A DNA stretch of 40,832 nucleotides, taken from Bacteroidota bacterium. Lineage in GTDB: Bacteria > Bacteroidota > Bacteroidia > Bacteroidales > UBA4417. Position numbers and translations under genes: made by a program. The stretch lies in the NCBI GenBank assembly GCA_022711175.1, contig JAKLFM010000025.1:1-40832 (forward strand), written 5' to 3'. Under the pieces are notes generated by a model. It saw nothing but the letters and a program-made list of their open reading frames with translations. It was not told where the DNA came from and did not search any database. Shown here in pieces: positions 1 to 7,556 of the stretch. Positions within the stretch are counted from its first letter, which is position 1, and each line of letters opens with the position of its first letter.

Positions 1-473
1 CCGCGGTAAAGGCTTTTAACATCGAACCAAGGATTGCTATACTCTCCTATTCAAACTTCGGTTCGGTTGAAGGAAATATCCCTATCAAGGTTCGCGAAAC
101 GGTGGCCAGGCTGCACCAAACCTGCCCCGACCTGGTGGTTGACGGTGATATGCAGGCCAATTTTGCCATTAACAATGATCTGCTTACCGAGCATTTCCCG
201 TTCAGTAAACTGGCCGACGGCAAAGGGCCTGCCAATACGCTCATATTCCCTTACCTCACTGCAGGCAATATCGCTTATAAACTGATGCAGGAATTGGGAG
301 GCGCTGAAGCTATCGGGCCAATACTCAATGGATTAAGCAAATCGGTTCACGTGTTGCAAATGGGATCATCAGTAAATGAAATCGTTAACATGACAGCCAT
401 CGCCGTGATCGATGCACAGTTGCACGAAACAGTCTTACCTGCCATGCCCGATTGTCCGGGAGTACCGGTTTAA
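1..473 (+). CDS. maeB: NADP-dependent malic enzyme, C-terminal part (phosphotransacetylase-like domain), partial
   Basis: This is the 3' end of a gene that begins before the window; the reading frame starts at base 3 and ends at a TAA at 471-473. The 156 visible residues match the end of the phosphate-acetyltransferase-like domain that follows the malic enzyme domain in MaeB-type enzymes. Recognisable blocks are RIAILSYSNFGS near the start, VVDGDMQANFA, and GPILNGLSKSVHVLQMGSS near the end. MaeB decarboxylates malate to pyruvate with NADP in the cytoplasm; the C-terminal domain is usually regulatory, binding acetyl-CoA in studied homologues, and not a working transacetylase. The next gene, on the same strand, is malate dehydrogenase, which fits a malate-handling group. 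A stand-alone phosphotransacetylase is possible because the N-terminus is unseen, but the segment looks more like MaeB. Confidence 0.82.
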   Translation, partial: AVKAFNIEPRIAILSYSNFGSVEGNIPIKVRETVARLHQTCPDLVVDGDMQANFAINNDLLTEHFPFSKLADGKGPANTLIFPYLTAGNIAYKLMQELGGAEAIGPILNGLSKSVHVLQMGSSVNEIVNMTAIAVIDAQLHETVLPAMPDCPGVPV

Positions 474-608
474 TTGTTTTTAAGCTTTGTGAGATTTGAT
501 TGATGGTGAAAACACCTGCGTTGAAACATTTTTACCGGTTTCATATGCATTTAATTGAATGTTTACTATCTTCGTACCCTCACTGTCAATATTAAAATTC
601 ATCCAGTA

Positions 609-1550
609 ATGAAAAAAATAACTGTAATCGGAGCCGGAAATGTAGGCGCCACCGTTGCCAATGTTATAGCTCATAAAGATCTTGCAAGAGAAGTTGTGCT
701 GGTTGATATCAAGGAAGGCATAGCCGAAGGCAAAGCGCTTGATATCTGGCAAACCTCCTCCATCAATAACTTTAATACGCGTGTTGTCGGGGTTACCAAC
801 GACTACCTGAAGACAAAAGGTTCAAGTATTGTGGTCATCACATCAGGGCTGCCGCGCAAACCCGGCATGAGCCGCGACGACCTCATAAAAACCAACGCGC
901 TCATTGTGAAGGATGTTACCGAGAAAGTCATCAGGTATTCACCCGAAGCCATTATCATCATCGTATCGAATCCGCTTGATGTGATGACCTATTGCGCATA
1001 TCGGGCTGCGCTCAAGGATGAACGTAAGGTTTTCGGTATGGCCGGCATTCTCGATATCGGGCGTTACAAAGCGTTTATTGCTGAAGCATTAAAAATTTCT
1101 CCTAAAGACATACATTCACTGCTCCTCGGCGGCCATGGCGACACCATGGTACCGCTGCCGCGTTATACTTCCATTGGCGGCATTCCGGTAACGGAACTGC
1201 TTAACAAGGAAGAAATTGATAAAATTGTAGAACGTACCCGCAAAGGTGGTGGTGAACTGGTAAACCTCATGGGCACTTCGGCCTGGTATGCTCCCGGCGC
1301 AGCAGCAGCACAAATGGTTGAAGCCATTGTTGACGACCAGCAGCGGATATTCCCTGTTTGTGCCAAACTCAACGGCGAATACGGGCATAAAGATGTGTTC
1401 CTGGGCGTTCCGGTTAAACTGGGAGCCAACGGCATCGAAGAAATCATTGAGTTAAAACTTACCAAAGAAGAGAAAAAAGCTTTCGACGAATCGGCAGCCT
1501 CAGTAAAATCGATGATGGATGTGCTCGACAGCATGAACATTTTTGACTGA
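609..1550 (+). CDS. mdh: Malate dehydrogenase (NAD-dependent, LDH-like type)
   Basis: The product interconverts malate and oxaloacetate with NAD in the TCA cycle. The 313-residue protein has the Rossmann signature GAGNVG at residues 8-13. Aspartate 33, in LVD, lies where NAD-preferring enzymes bind the adenosine ribose. The substrate loop LPRKPGMSRDDL (81-92) contains R83, the residue type that selects oxaloacetate over pyruvate, and the catalytic histidine H176 lies in GGHGDTMVP. I chose ATG 609 because the homologous N-terminus is MKKITVIGAGNVG; an in-frame ATG at 555 would add 18 residues with no family similarity. A rho-independent terminator follows the stop. The upstream neighbour is a malic enzyme. 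Confidence 0.96.
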   Translation: MKKITVIGAGNVGATVANVIAHKDLAREVVLVDIKEGIAEGKALDIWQTSSINNFNTRVVGVTNDYLKTKGSSIVVITSGLPRKPGMSRDDLIKTNALIVKDVTEKVIRYSPEAIIIIVSNPLDVMTYCAYRAALKDERKVFGMAGILDIGRYKAFIAEALKISPKDIHSLLLGGHGDTMVPLPRYTSIGGIPVTELLNKEEIDKIVERTRKGGGELVNLMGTSAWYAPGAAAAQMVEAIVDDQQRIFPVCAKLNGEYGHKDVFLGVPVKLGANGIEEIIELKLTKEEKKAFDESAASVKSMMDVLDSMNIFD

Positions 1551-1578
1551 TCCCGTTTCGGGTTTCATTAACTTTAAG

Positions 1579-1604
1579 GCGCTCCAATGAGCGTCTTTTT
1601 TTTT
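1579..1604 (+). terminator. Rho-independent terminator after mdh
   Basis: GGCGCTC (1579-1585) pairs with GAGCGTC (1589-1595) across the four-base loop CAAT, with one G-T pair, and is followed by nine T (1596-1604). The T run ends 11 bases before the next ATG, so the terminator and the sirtuin gene start are packed tightly. Confidence 0.85.
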
Positions 1605-1615
1605 ATTTGTACGAC

Positions 1616-2305
1616 ATGAAAAAACTGGTTGTATTAACCGGCGCCGGAATCAGCGCCGAAAGCGGTTTAAAGACTTTTCGCGACAGCAACGGGCTTTGGG
1701 AAGAGCACCGTGTGGAAGATGTTGCCACTTACGAAGCCTGGGTGAGAAATCCGGCACTCGTGCTGGAGTTTTATAACCAGCGCCGTAAACAGCTTTATGA
1801 GGTTCAGCCAAATGCAGCGCACATTGCACTTGCAAAGCTCGAAGAAAAATTTGATGTGCAGGTAATAACCCAAAACGTTGATGACCTGCATGAACGTGGT
1901 GGCTCCTCGCAGGTGATGCACCTGCACGGAGAATTGAAAAAGGTGCGCTCTACTGCCGATCCGAATCTTGTATATACGCTCGACGGCTGGGAACTAAAAT
2001 TGGGTGATAAATGCGAGAAAGGATCACAATTACGTCCGCACATCGTTTGGTTCGGCGAAGCGGTTCCGCTCATCGAGGAAGCAGCCGTACTTTCGTCGCA
2101 GGCTGATATCTTTATAGTTATCGGCACTTCGCTCAATGTTTATCCTGCAGCGGGATTGCTGAACTATGTCCCCGGGAATACGCCCAAATTTCTTGTTGAC
2201 CCCAATGCATCACCCATGCCCTGGATACGAAACCTGACCATTGTAAAGGAAAAAGCCGGTAGCGGCGTACCAAAAATAGTCGATGAGTTGCTGCAGAAGG
2301 ACTAA
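1616..2305 (+). CDS. cobB: NAD-dependent protein deacylase, class III-like sirtuin
   Basis: A 229-residue sirtuin, which removes acyl groups from lysines using NAD. The NAD-binding block is TGAGISAESGLKTFRD (8-23), followed by TQNVDDLHERGG (85-96), the catalytic histidine H104 in HLHGE, RPHIVWFGE and a late GTSLNVYPAA. The pair Y53 and R56 (FYNQRR) matches the Tyr-x-x-Arg motif that in SIRT5/CobB-type enzymes favours acidic acyl groups such as succinyl. The four zinc-binding cysteines of most sirtuins are absent: the protein has one cysteine, in DKCEKG. I prefer ATG 1616; a TTG at 1607 would add three residues. Transcription may start very close to the ATG, because a near-match to the -7 motif (TTTATTTG) lies just before it, though it overlaps the terminator T run. 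Confidence 0.93.
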   Translation: MKKLVVLTGAGISAESGLKTFRDSNGLWEEHRVEDVATYEAWVRNPALVLEFYNQRRKQLYEVQPNAAHIALAKLEEKFDVQVITQNVDDLHERGGSSQVMHLHGELKKVRSTADPNLVYTLDGWELKLGDKCEKGSQLRPHIVWFGEAVPLIEEAAVLSSQADIFIVIGTSLNVYPAAGLLNYVPGNTPKFLVDPNASPMPWIRNLTIVKEKAGSGVPKIVDELLQKD

Positions 2306-2376
2306 AAACGTTCAAGGTTGCTATTTCATTGATTCTATGTCACTTAAACCTTAAGGCTGATATTCTTACAAAATAT

Positions 2377-2384
2377 TACTTTTG
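2377..2384 (+). promoter_or_regulatory. Bacteroidota -7 promoter element for the FKBP gene
   Basis: TACTTTTG matches the phylum consensus TAnnTTTG exactly and lies 18 bases before the ATG of the lipoprotein gene. I see no convincing TTG at the usual -33 distance, so the call rests on the -7 element and its position. Confidence 0.5.
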
Positions 2385-2402
2385 CAACCGCAAACCGGTT
2401 TT

Positions 2403-2852
2403 ATGAAACAACTTCTCTTTCTTGCCTCTTTACTCCTGTTGTTCACATCCTGTAAAAAGGAGGAAGACTATGCCGCCAATGATAAAAAAGCGATCGAAAA
2501 GTACATCGCTGATCATGGGCTAACAGCACAGTCAACGGCTTCAGGATTATATTATGTAATAGAAACTCCCGGCAGCAGCAACCATCCCACCATTTCATCG
2601 AGCGTGGCAGTGCGATACACCGGCTACCTTACCAATGGCACACAGTTCGACAGCAGTAACGGCAAAACAGTTTCGTTCGCGCTTAGGGAGGTTATTCTGG
2701 GATGGCAGGAAGGCATTCCGCTTTTTGGAAAAGGTGGAAAAGGCAAGTTACTCATACCTTCTGACCTCGGTTATGGCGCTGATGCCGTGGGATCAATCCC
2801 TGCCCATTCGGTGCTCATTTTCGATATAGAACTTGTTGGTTTTACCCTCTGA
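2403..2852 (+). CDS. FKBP-type peptidyl-prolyl isomerase lipoprotein
   Basis: A 149-residue secreted isomerase, predicted to help fold exported proteins from a membrane anchor. Residues 1-18 are a lipoprotein signal peptide ending in LFTSC, with the cysteine followed by KKEED. An FKBP domain covers about residues 45-149: YTGYLTNGTQFDSS, GWQEGIPLFGKGGKGKLLIP, LGYGADAVGSIPAHSVLIF and a final DIELVGF are family landmarks. I chose ATG 2403, which puts a basic lysine at residue 2 before the hydrophobic core; a TTG at 2382 would lie inside the promoter motif. The recX gene starts eight bases after the stop, so the two are probably co-transcribed. Confidence 0.92.
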   Translation: MKQLLFLASLLLLFTSCKKEEDYAANDKKAIEKYIADHGLTAQSTASGLYYVIETPGSSNHPTISSSVAVRYTGYLTNGTQFDSSNGKTVSFALREVILGWQEGIPLFGKGGKGKLLIPSDLGYGADAVGSIPAHSVLIFDIELVGFTL

Positions 2853-2860
2853 TTGTCAAT

Positions 2861-3337
2861 ATGTTGAATTACCACAGGAGTGAACCGCTTGATGCCGCGC
2901 AGGCTTTCCGCAAAGCTGCCGATTATTGTGCAGCCCAGGAACGTTGCCTTGATGAAATGCGCATCAAACTCAGGCAGTGGGGCGTAAGCGATACCCTAAT
3001 TCAAACTACACTTGAAAAACTCACAAATGAAGGGTTTATTGATGAGCAACGATTTGCCACAGCCTTCGCCAGGGGTAAATTCAGGCTGCTCGAATGGGGA
3101 AAGGTGAAAATTGCAATGGAATTAAAAGCCCGGAAAATACCTTTAGCACTAATAAATAAAGCTTTAGATGAGATTGAAGAGACCGACTATCGGGATACTA
3201 TAAAATCTTTGTTATTCAAACGCTTTCATGGAAAAAACAATCCTTCGCGTGAGGAAATTATGAAGACTACCAACTTCCTTATTGGCAAAGGATTTGAGAT
3301 TGAGATCATAAAGAACATCCTGAAAGAGAACTTTTGA
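2861..3337 (+). CDS. recX: RecX-family regulatory protein
   Basis: A 158-residue, charged, helical protein with three repeated helical segments typical of RecX, which binds RecA filaments and modulates recombination. Landmarks are RKAADYCAAQERCLDEMRIK in the first segment, and LTNEGFIDEQRFATAFARGK followed by KIAMELKARKIP in the second. Its length is normal for the family. It follows the FKBP gene by eight bases and precedes prfB by 57 bases. No recA lies in the window. Confidence 0.9.
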   Translation: MLNYHRSEPLDAAQAFRKAADYCAAQERCLDEMRIKLRQWGVSDTLIQTTLEKLTNEGFIDEQRFATAFARGKFRLLEWGKVKIAMELKARKIPLALINKALDEIEETDYRDTIKSLLFKRFHGKNNPSREEIMKTTNFLIGKGFEIEIIKNILKENF

Positions 3338-3394
3338 ACCATATCTGTATTGTTCACACCACACTAAACTTTTACTTAAAACACTGTTTACCTG

Positions 3395-4490
3395 ATGATT
3401 ACCAGCGAACAACTAAAAGATCTTACAAAGCGGCTCGAAGCCCTGAGGAGGTTCCTTTGACATTGACAATAAAAAGGAACTGATTTCAGAAGAAGAAAAA
3501 GAAACCCACGCTCCCGGGTTTTGGGACGATCCGAAAAAAGCGGAGCAATTACTCAAAGTTATCCAGGAGAAAAGAAGCTGGACTAACGCTTTCGACGAAG
3601 CACAGTCGTCGTTTGATGACCTGCAGGTTCTTTACGAATTCTACCAGGCCGAAGAAGCCACCGAAAACGAGGTTGAAAAACATTATGGCGATACACTGCG
3701 ACTCATCGAGAACCTTGAATTTCGCAATATGCTCAGCAACGAGGAAGATAAACTGAGTGCCATATTGCAGATAAATTCGGGCGCCGGCGGCACCGAAAGC
3801 CAGGACTGGGCGCAGATGCTCATGCGCATGTACATACGCTATGCCGAACGCAACAACTATAAAATCACCGAACTCGACCTGAATGAAGGCGATGTGGCCG
3901 GTATAAAATCGGTGTCACTCGAAATTGAAGGCGACCATGCCTTTGGTTACCTCAAAGGCGAAAATGGCGTTCACCGGCTGGTACGCCTCTCTCCTTTCGA
4001 TTCGAACAACCGCCGCCACACTTCGTTCGCTTCGGTTTATGTGTACCCGGTTGTTGACGAAAACATTGATATACAGATAAATCCGTCGGATATCACCTGG
4101 GATACATTTCGCAGTAGCGGCCCCGGCGGACAAAATGTGAATAAGGTAGAGACAGCTGTGCGTCTTCGCCATGAGCCCACCGGCATCATTGTTGAATGCC
4201 AGGTTACACGCTCGCAGTTGCAGAACCGCGATAAAGCAATGCAGATGCTCAAATCGCAACTTTACGAAATTGAGCTCCGCAAAAAGCGCGATGCACAGGC
4301 CGTTATCGAAGGCAATAAGAAAAAGATCGAATGGGGTTCGCAAATCAGGAGTTATGTGTTGCATCCTTACAAAATGGTGAAAGACCTGCGCACCGAATTC
4401 GAAACATCCAATGCCTTTGAAGTGCTCGACGGCGACCTCAACGATTTCATCAAGGCTTACCTGATGGAATACGGCCGCGAAGGTGAATAA
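3395..4490 (+). CDS. prfB: Peptide chain release factor 2, expressed through a programmed +1 frameshift
   Basis: RF2 ends translation at UGA and UAA codons. The gene is split over two frames: 21 codons from ATG 3395 lead to CTT TGA C (3455-3461), and after a +1 slip on CTT translation continues GAC ATT GAC to the TAA at 4488-4490. The joined protein is 364 residues, almost the E. coli length. The stop-codon recognition tripeptide SPF is at about 199-201, which identifies RF2 and not RF1, and the catalytic GGQ motif is at about 244-246 in [14 protein letters not shown]. The AGGAGG at 3446-3451, just upstream of the slip, acts as the internal Shine-Dalgarno stimulator in the known mechanism. 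A simple frame scan would wrongly start the gene at ATG 3729. Confidence 0.96.
3446..3461 (+). promoter_or_regulatory. prfB autoregulatory frameshift signal
   Basis: AGGAGG TTC CTT TGA C: an internal Shine-Dalgarno-like hexamer three bases before the slippery CTT, then an in-frame TGA followed by C, a weak termination context. When RF2 is scarce the ribosome pauses at TGA and slips +1, which restores RF2 synthesis. Layout and spacing match the classical bacterial prfB site. Confidence 0.93.
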
Positions 4491-4669
4491 CAACTTGCCA
4501 CAATTTCTGATTATACCACGGTGACACGGCGTCAATTGGGCGGCTCACTGTTTTCAGGGCTTACTCAAAATCAAGGCGAATTTATTACCGGGCTGGAATA
4601 ATTTTTACTTCGGATTCGCTATATTCGCATGTCAGGTATATGTTATACTGATTGTAAGATTATTCAGGT

Positions 4670-5014
4670 ATGATCACCATTTATCACAATCCAAAGTGTG
4701 CCAAATCGAGAGCAGGCCTCAGTTATTTAAAAGACAAGGGCCTGGAATACAAGGTTGTTGAGTATCTCAAGGAACCTTTGACACGTGAAACGCTCAAGGA
4801 CATTCTGATGAAGCTCAACAAAGGCCCGAAGGATATCATACGCACAAACGAAGAAGTATTCAAAGAGAAGTTGCGGGGCAAGAATTTCACCAGCGAAGAG
4901 TGGATAACCCTGCTGCTCGAAAACCCTAAACTTATTCAGAGGCCTATTGTGGTCAGTGGTTATAAAGCTGTATTGGCGCAACCGGCTGAGGAGATTGAGA
5001 AGTTGCTGAAGTAA
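4670..5014 (+). CDS. arsC: ArsC/Spx-family arsenate reductase-like protein
   Basis: A 114-residue thioredoxin-fold protein of the ArsC family. The N-terminus MITIYHNPKCAKSR carries the catalytic cysteine C10 in the NPxCxKSR block. Two arginines that line the arsenate pocket in E. coli ArsC have likely counterparts: R58 in IIRTNE and R91 in QRPIVV. In arsenate reductase the cysteine reduces arsenate with glutathione and glutaredoxin. No ars operon gene (arsR, arsB, acr3) lies beside it, so it may equally be an uncharacterised YffB-like relative with another thiol role. It sits alone, with 179 bases before it and 187 after. Confidence 0.8.
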   Translation: MITIYHNPKCAKSRAGLSYLKDKGLEYKVVEYLKEPLTRETLKDILMKLNKGPKDIIRTNEEVFKEKLRGKNFTSEEWITLLLENPKLIQRPIVVSGYKAVLAQPAEEIEKLLK

Positions 5015-5201
5015 TGTGAGTTGACAAATATTTATTGGAAAGCAGAGCTTTTTGGGTGTGGTATTACTTCATTCAGTGGTAGGTTATATAGCTGATTCAA
5101 TGGTCATTCAATAGTTCTGCGCGATTTTGAAAAAATGCAGTTTTTTTGGGTCTCAAAATATTGATAATATATCCCAAAGTTTAACTTAAAAAATAGCGCA
5201 T

Positions 5202-5558
5202 ATGGATCTGAATGAATTGAGAATTTATCAAATTTCAATGGATTTTGGTGAGAAAGTCTGGAATATTGTTATTGGCTGGGACTGGTTTGCAAAACAAACC
5301 ATTGGCAAGCAATGGGTAGAAGCGGCAGATTCCGTTGGAGCAAACATCAGTGAAGGATTCGGACGATATCATTTTAAGGATTCCAAAAACTTCCTTTATT
5401 ATTCGAGGGGATCATTAAGTGAATCTAAAACATGGTTAGAGAAGGCAAACAACAGGAAACTTATTTCTCCTGAAGAATTTTCTGCTTTATCAGCCGATAT
5501 AAAGGACCTTGGAATTAAACTGAATAACTACATACATACTATCGGTAAAAACACGTAG
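5202..5558 (+). CDS. Four-helix-bundle protein of the 23S rRNA intervening-sequence (IVP) family
   Basis: A 118-residue protein with the family landmarks LRIYQISMDFGEKVW, GKQWVEAADSVGANISEGFGR and YYSRGSLSESKTWLEKA. Family members form a four-helix bundle; they were first found encoded in insertions within 23S rRNA genes and are also common as orphan genes in Bacteroidota. Avd proteins of diversity-generating retroelements share the fold, but no reverse transcriptase or variable repeat lies nearby. The function of the free-standing members is not known. The gene lies in AT-rich DNA between arsC and the 11-bp repeat array. Confidence 0.85.
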   Translation: MDLNELRIYQISMDFGEKVWNIVIGWDWFAKQTIGKQWVEAADSVGANISEGFGRYHFKDSKNFLYYSRGSLSESKTWLEKANNRKLISPEEFSALSADIKDLGIKLNNYIHTIGKNT

Positions 5559-5567
5559 AATTTTCGC

Positions 5568-5575
5568 TAATTTTA
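5568..5575 (+). promoter_or_regulatory. Possible -7 element for the fumC leader
   Basis: TAATTTTA differs from TAnnTTTG only in the last base. If it is used, the fumC mRNA would begin near 5580 and carry a leader of about 445 bases that contains the whole repeat array. No clear -33 TTG is visible, and the site starts ten bases after the upstream stop codon, so this is tentative. Confidence 0.2.
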
Positions 5576-5670
5576 TGCAGCTATATATTCATCCGGCCAA
5601 TAGCATGTCTAAAAGAACTGCCAATAAAACTATTTAATGACCTATGAATCAACAACTTTATTGCATCTGA

Positions 5671-5989
5671 ATGACAACCGAATGACCACCGAATGACCAC
5701 CGAATAACAACCGAATGACAACCGAATAACCACCGAATGACAACCGCATGACAACCGAATGACAACCGAATGACAACCGAATGACCACTGAATGACAACC
5801 GAATGACCACTGAATGACCACCGAATGACCACCGAATAACAACTGAATGACCACCGAATGACCACTGAATGACAACCGAATGACCACTGAATGACAACCG
5901 AATGACAACCGAATGACCACCGAATGACCACTGAATGACAACCGAATGACCATTGAATGACAACTGAATGACAACTGAATGACAACCGA
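5671..5989 (+). repeat. 29-copy 11-bp tandem repeat before fumC; chain of mini-ORFs
   Basis: Twenty-nine units of ATGACAACCGA and variants run without any change of register (unit starts at 5671 + 11k, k = 0-28). Twenty-six units begin with ATG; the units at 5704, 5726 and 5836 have ATA instead. In ATG units the frame reads Met-Thr-Thr-Glu then a stop. The stop (usually GAA TGA) overlaps the next unit's ATG by two bases. Unit 5737 reads Met-Thr-Thr-Ala and unit 5946 Met-Thr-Ile-Glu. Variation is concentrated at unit positions 3 (G/A), 6 (A/C) and 9 (C/T). The array is A/C-rich on the + strand and should have little structure as RNA. A neutral minisatellite is the simplest alternative. Confidence 0.95.
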
Positions 5990-6029
5990 ACCAACCACCG
6001 AACCAACCACCGAACCAACCATAATATGA
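5979..6029 (+). other. 16-codon upstream ORF ending in an ATGA overlap with fumC
   Basis: The last ATG of the 11-bp array (5979) opens a frame of 16 codons, Met-Thr-Thr-Glu-Pro and so on, through three Thr-Glu-Pro-Thr-like repeats to Ile-Ile. Its TGA is at 6027-6029, overlapping the fumC ATG (6026-6028) as ATGA. This is the usual geometry of translational coupling. Whether it is translated is not known from sequence. Confidence 0.45.
5986..6021 (+). repeat. Three 12-bp repeats between the 11-bp array and fumC
   Basis: CCGAACCAACCA occurs three times in tandem. The unit is one base longer than the array before it and contains no ATG or stop, so it keeps the last mini-ORF open up to the fumC start. 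Confidence 0.85.
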
Positions 6030-7417
6030 AAACCCGCATCGAAAAAGACACCATGGGGCCAGTTGAAGTTCCTGCCGACAAATACTGGGGCGCCCAAACC
6101 GAACGTTCAAGAGGCAACTTCAAGGTAGGACCGGAAGGTTCCATGCCAAAAGAAATCATTAGAGCTTTTGCCATACTGAAAAAAGCTGCTGCCCTCACCA
6201 ATAAAGATCTCGGTGTTTTGCCCGAAGACAAATGCGACCTTATATGCCGTGTTTGCGACGAAATCTATGAAGGAAAACTCGACGACCAGTTTCCTCTGGT
6301 AATATGGCAAACCGGTTCAGGTACGCAAAGCAACATGAATGTAAACGAAGTAATCGCCAATCGTGCACATGTACTTACAGGAGGCGCACTGGGCGAAGGC
6401 AAAAGCCCATTGCATCCCAACGATGATGTAAACAAATCGCAAAGCAGCAACGACACTTTCCCCACGGCAATGAGCATAGCAGCTTATAAAATGCTGGTAG
6501 AAACCACCATTCCGGGAGTCCAGATACTCCGCAACACCCTTTCTGCCAAAGCCGAAGAATTCGATCAATTCGTGAAGATTGGGCGCACGCACCTCATGGA
6601 TGCCACACCACTCACCCTGGGACAGGAATTTTCGGGATATGTGTCACAGCTCGATCATGGGATAAGGGCAATAAAGCACACACTTCCGCACCTGGCTGAG
6701 CTTGCCCTTGGCGGAACCGCCGTCGGAACAGGCATTAATGCTCCCAAAGGTTACGCTGACCTGGTAGCTCAGAAAATCGCTTTTCTTACCGGCCTGCCCT
6801 TCGTAACAGCCGAAAATAAATTTGAAGCCCTTTCGAGCCACGACAATATTGTTGAAGCGTCAGGTGCATTGAAGGTCTTGGCTACCAGCCTGATGCATAT
6901 TTCTAACAACATACGCATGCTGGCTTCGGGTCCGCGTTGCGGCATCGGTGAATTACACCTGCCTGAGAATGAGCCGGGGTCAAGCATTATGCCGGGCAAA
7001 GTGAATCCTACTCAAAACGAGTCACTTACCATGGTGTGTGCCCAGGTAATCGGTTGCGATGCCGCTATAACGGTTGCCAATACACACGGCCATTTCCAGC
7101 TTAACGTTTTCAAACCTGTGATGATCTATAACTTCCTGTTGGCTGCACGCCTGCTGGGTGATGCCTGTGTTTCCTTCAACGACCATTGCGCCGTTGGCAT
7201 CGAAGCCATTGATAGAAATGTGAAGAATCACCTGGAGAATTCGCTGATGCTGGTAACCGCGCTCAATACGCATATCGGGTACGAGAATGCGGCCAAAATT
7301 GCCAAAAAAGCCCACCACGAAGGCACAACACTGAGGGAAGCTGCTATGGCTCTCGGGCTGGTTACCGATGAACAATTCACTGAGTGGGTTGATCCTACAA
7401 AGATGCTGGGAAGGTAA
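6026..7417 (+). CDS. fumC: Class II fumarate hydratase (fumarase C)
   Basis: A 463-residue cytoplasmic fumarase that interconverts fumarate and malate without an iron-sulfur cluster. The N-terminus [20 protein letters not shown] is typical. Other landmarks are [15 protein letters not shown], the [19 protein letters not shown] block, [20 protein letters not shown], and the superfamily signature [10 protein letters not shown] at 318-327 with its catalytic serine loop. The length is normal. ATG 6026 is supported by the family N-terminus; it overlaps the TGA of the upstream 16-codon ORF and is preceded by the 29-copy repeat, an unusual leader for a housekeeping enzyme. No Shine-Dalgarno sequence is visible. 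With maeB and mdh it forms a C4-dicarboxylate group within 7.5 kb. Confidence 0.96.
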   Translation: MKTRIEKDTMGPVEVPADKYWGAQTERSRGNFKVGPEGSMPKEIIRAFAILKKAAALTNKDLGVLPEDKCDLICRVCDEIYEGKLDDQFPLVIWQTGSGTQSNMNVNEVIANRAHVLTGGALGEGKSPLHPNDDVNKSQSSNDTFPTAMSIAAYKMLVETTIPGVQILRNTLSAKAEEFDQFVKIGRTHLMDATPLTLGQEFSGYVSQLDHGIRAIKHTLPHLAELALGGTAVGTGINAPKGYADLVAQKIAFLTGLPFVTAENKFEALSSHDNIVEASGALKVLATSLMHISNNIRMLASGPRCGIGELHLPENEPGSSIMPGKVNPTQNESLTMVCAQVIGCDAAITVANTHGHFQLNVFKPVMIYNFLLAARLLGDACVSFNDHCAVGIEAIDRNVKNHLENSLMLVTALNTHIGYENAAKIAKKAHHEGTTLREAAMALGLVTDEQFTEWVDPTKMLGR

Positions 7418-7523
7418 TACACTTTGGTGCCGGCAGCTTATTTGATTTACGCGATAAGGATAAGAAGCCGAACGAGAGTCCATGCTATAAAACAACCGCT
7501 CACAAGAGGATTTTTTTATCGTA

Positions 7524-7556
7524 AACCCTGTCAGGGTTCAAAACCCTGACAGGGTT
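7524..7556. repeat. Perfect 15-bp inverted repeat (REP-like intergenic hairpin)
   Basis: AACCCTGTCAGGGTT and its exact reverse complement are separated by CAA. Each arm is itself nearly palindromic, so two alternative folds are possible. No T run follows on either strand, so it is not a typical rho-independent terminator. It lies in the 316-base gap between fumC and the CorA-like gene; besides it, the gap holds a promoter motif near its right end and nothing else I can recognise. Confidence 0.85.

Noticed and set aside
5039..5051. Short hairpin AAAGC-AGA-GCTTT after arsC
   Set aside because: Five base pairs with a weak T run; too small to call a terminator.
5202..5558. Avd accessory gene of a diversity-generating retroelement
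   Set aside because: No reverse transcriptase, template repeat or variable repeat is visible in the window.
5671..6021. CRISPR array before fumC
   Set aside because: The units are 11-12 bp and contiguous, with no spacers and no cas genes nearby.
5581..6231. Three overlapping minus-strand frames of 150-216 codons with an 11-residue repeated peptide across the fumC leader
   Set aside because: An 11-bp repeat gives the same 11-residue peptide in all three frames of the strand without stops; the three frames are equivalent by-products of the minisatellite and extend into fumC antisense.
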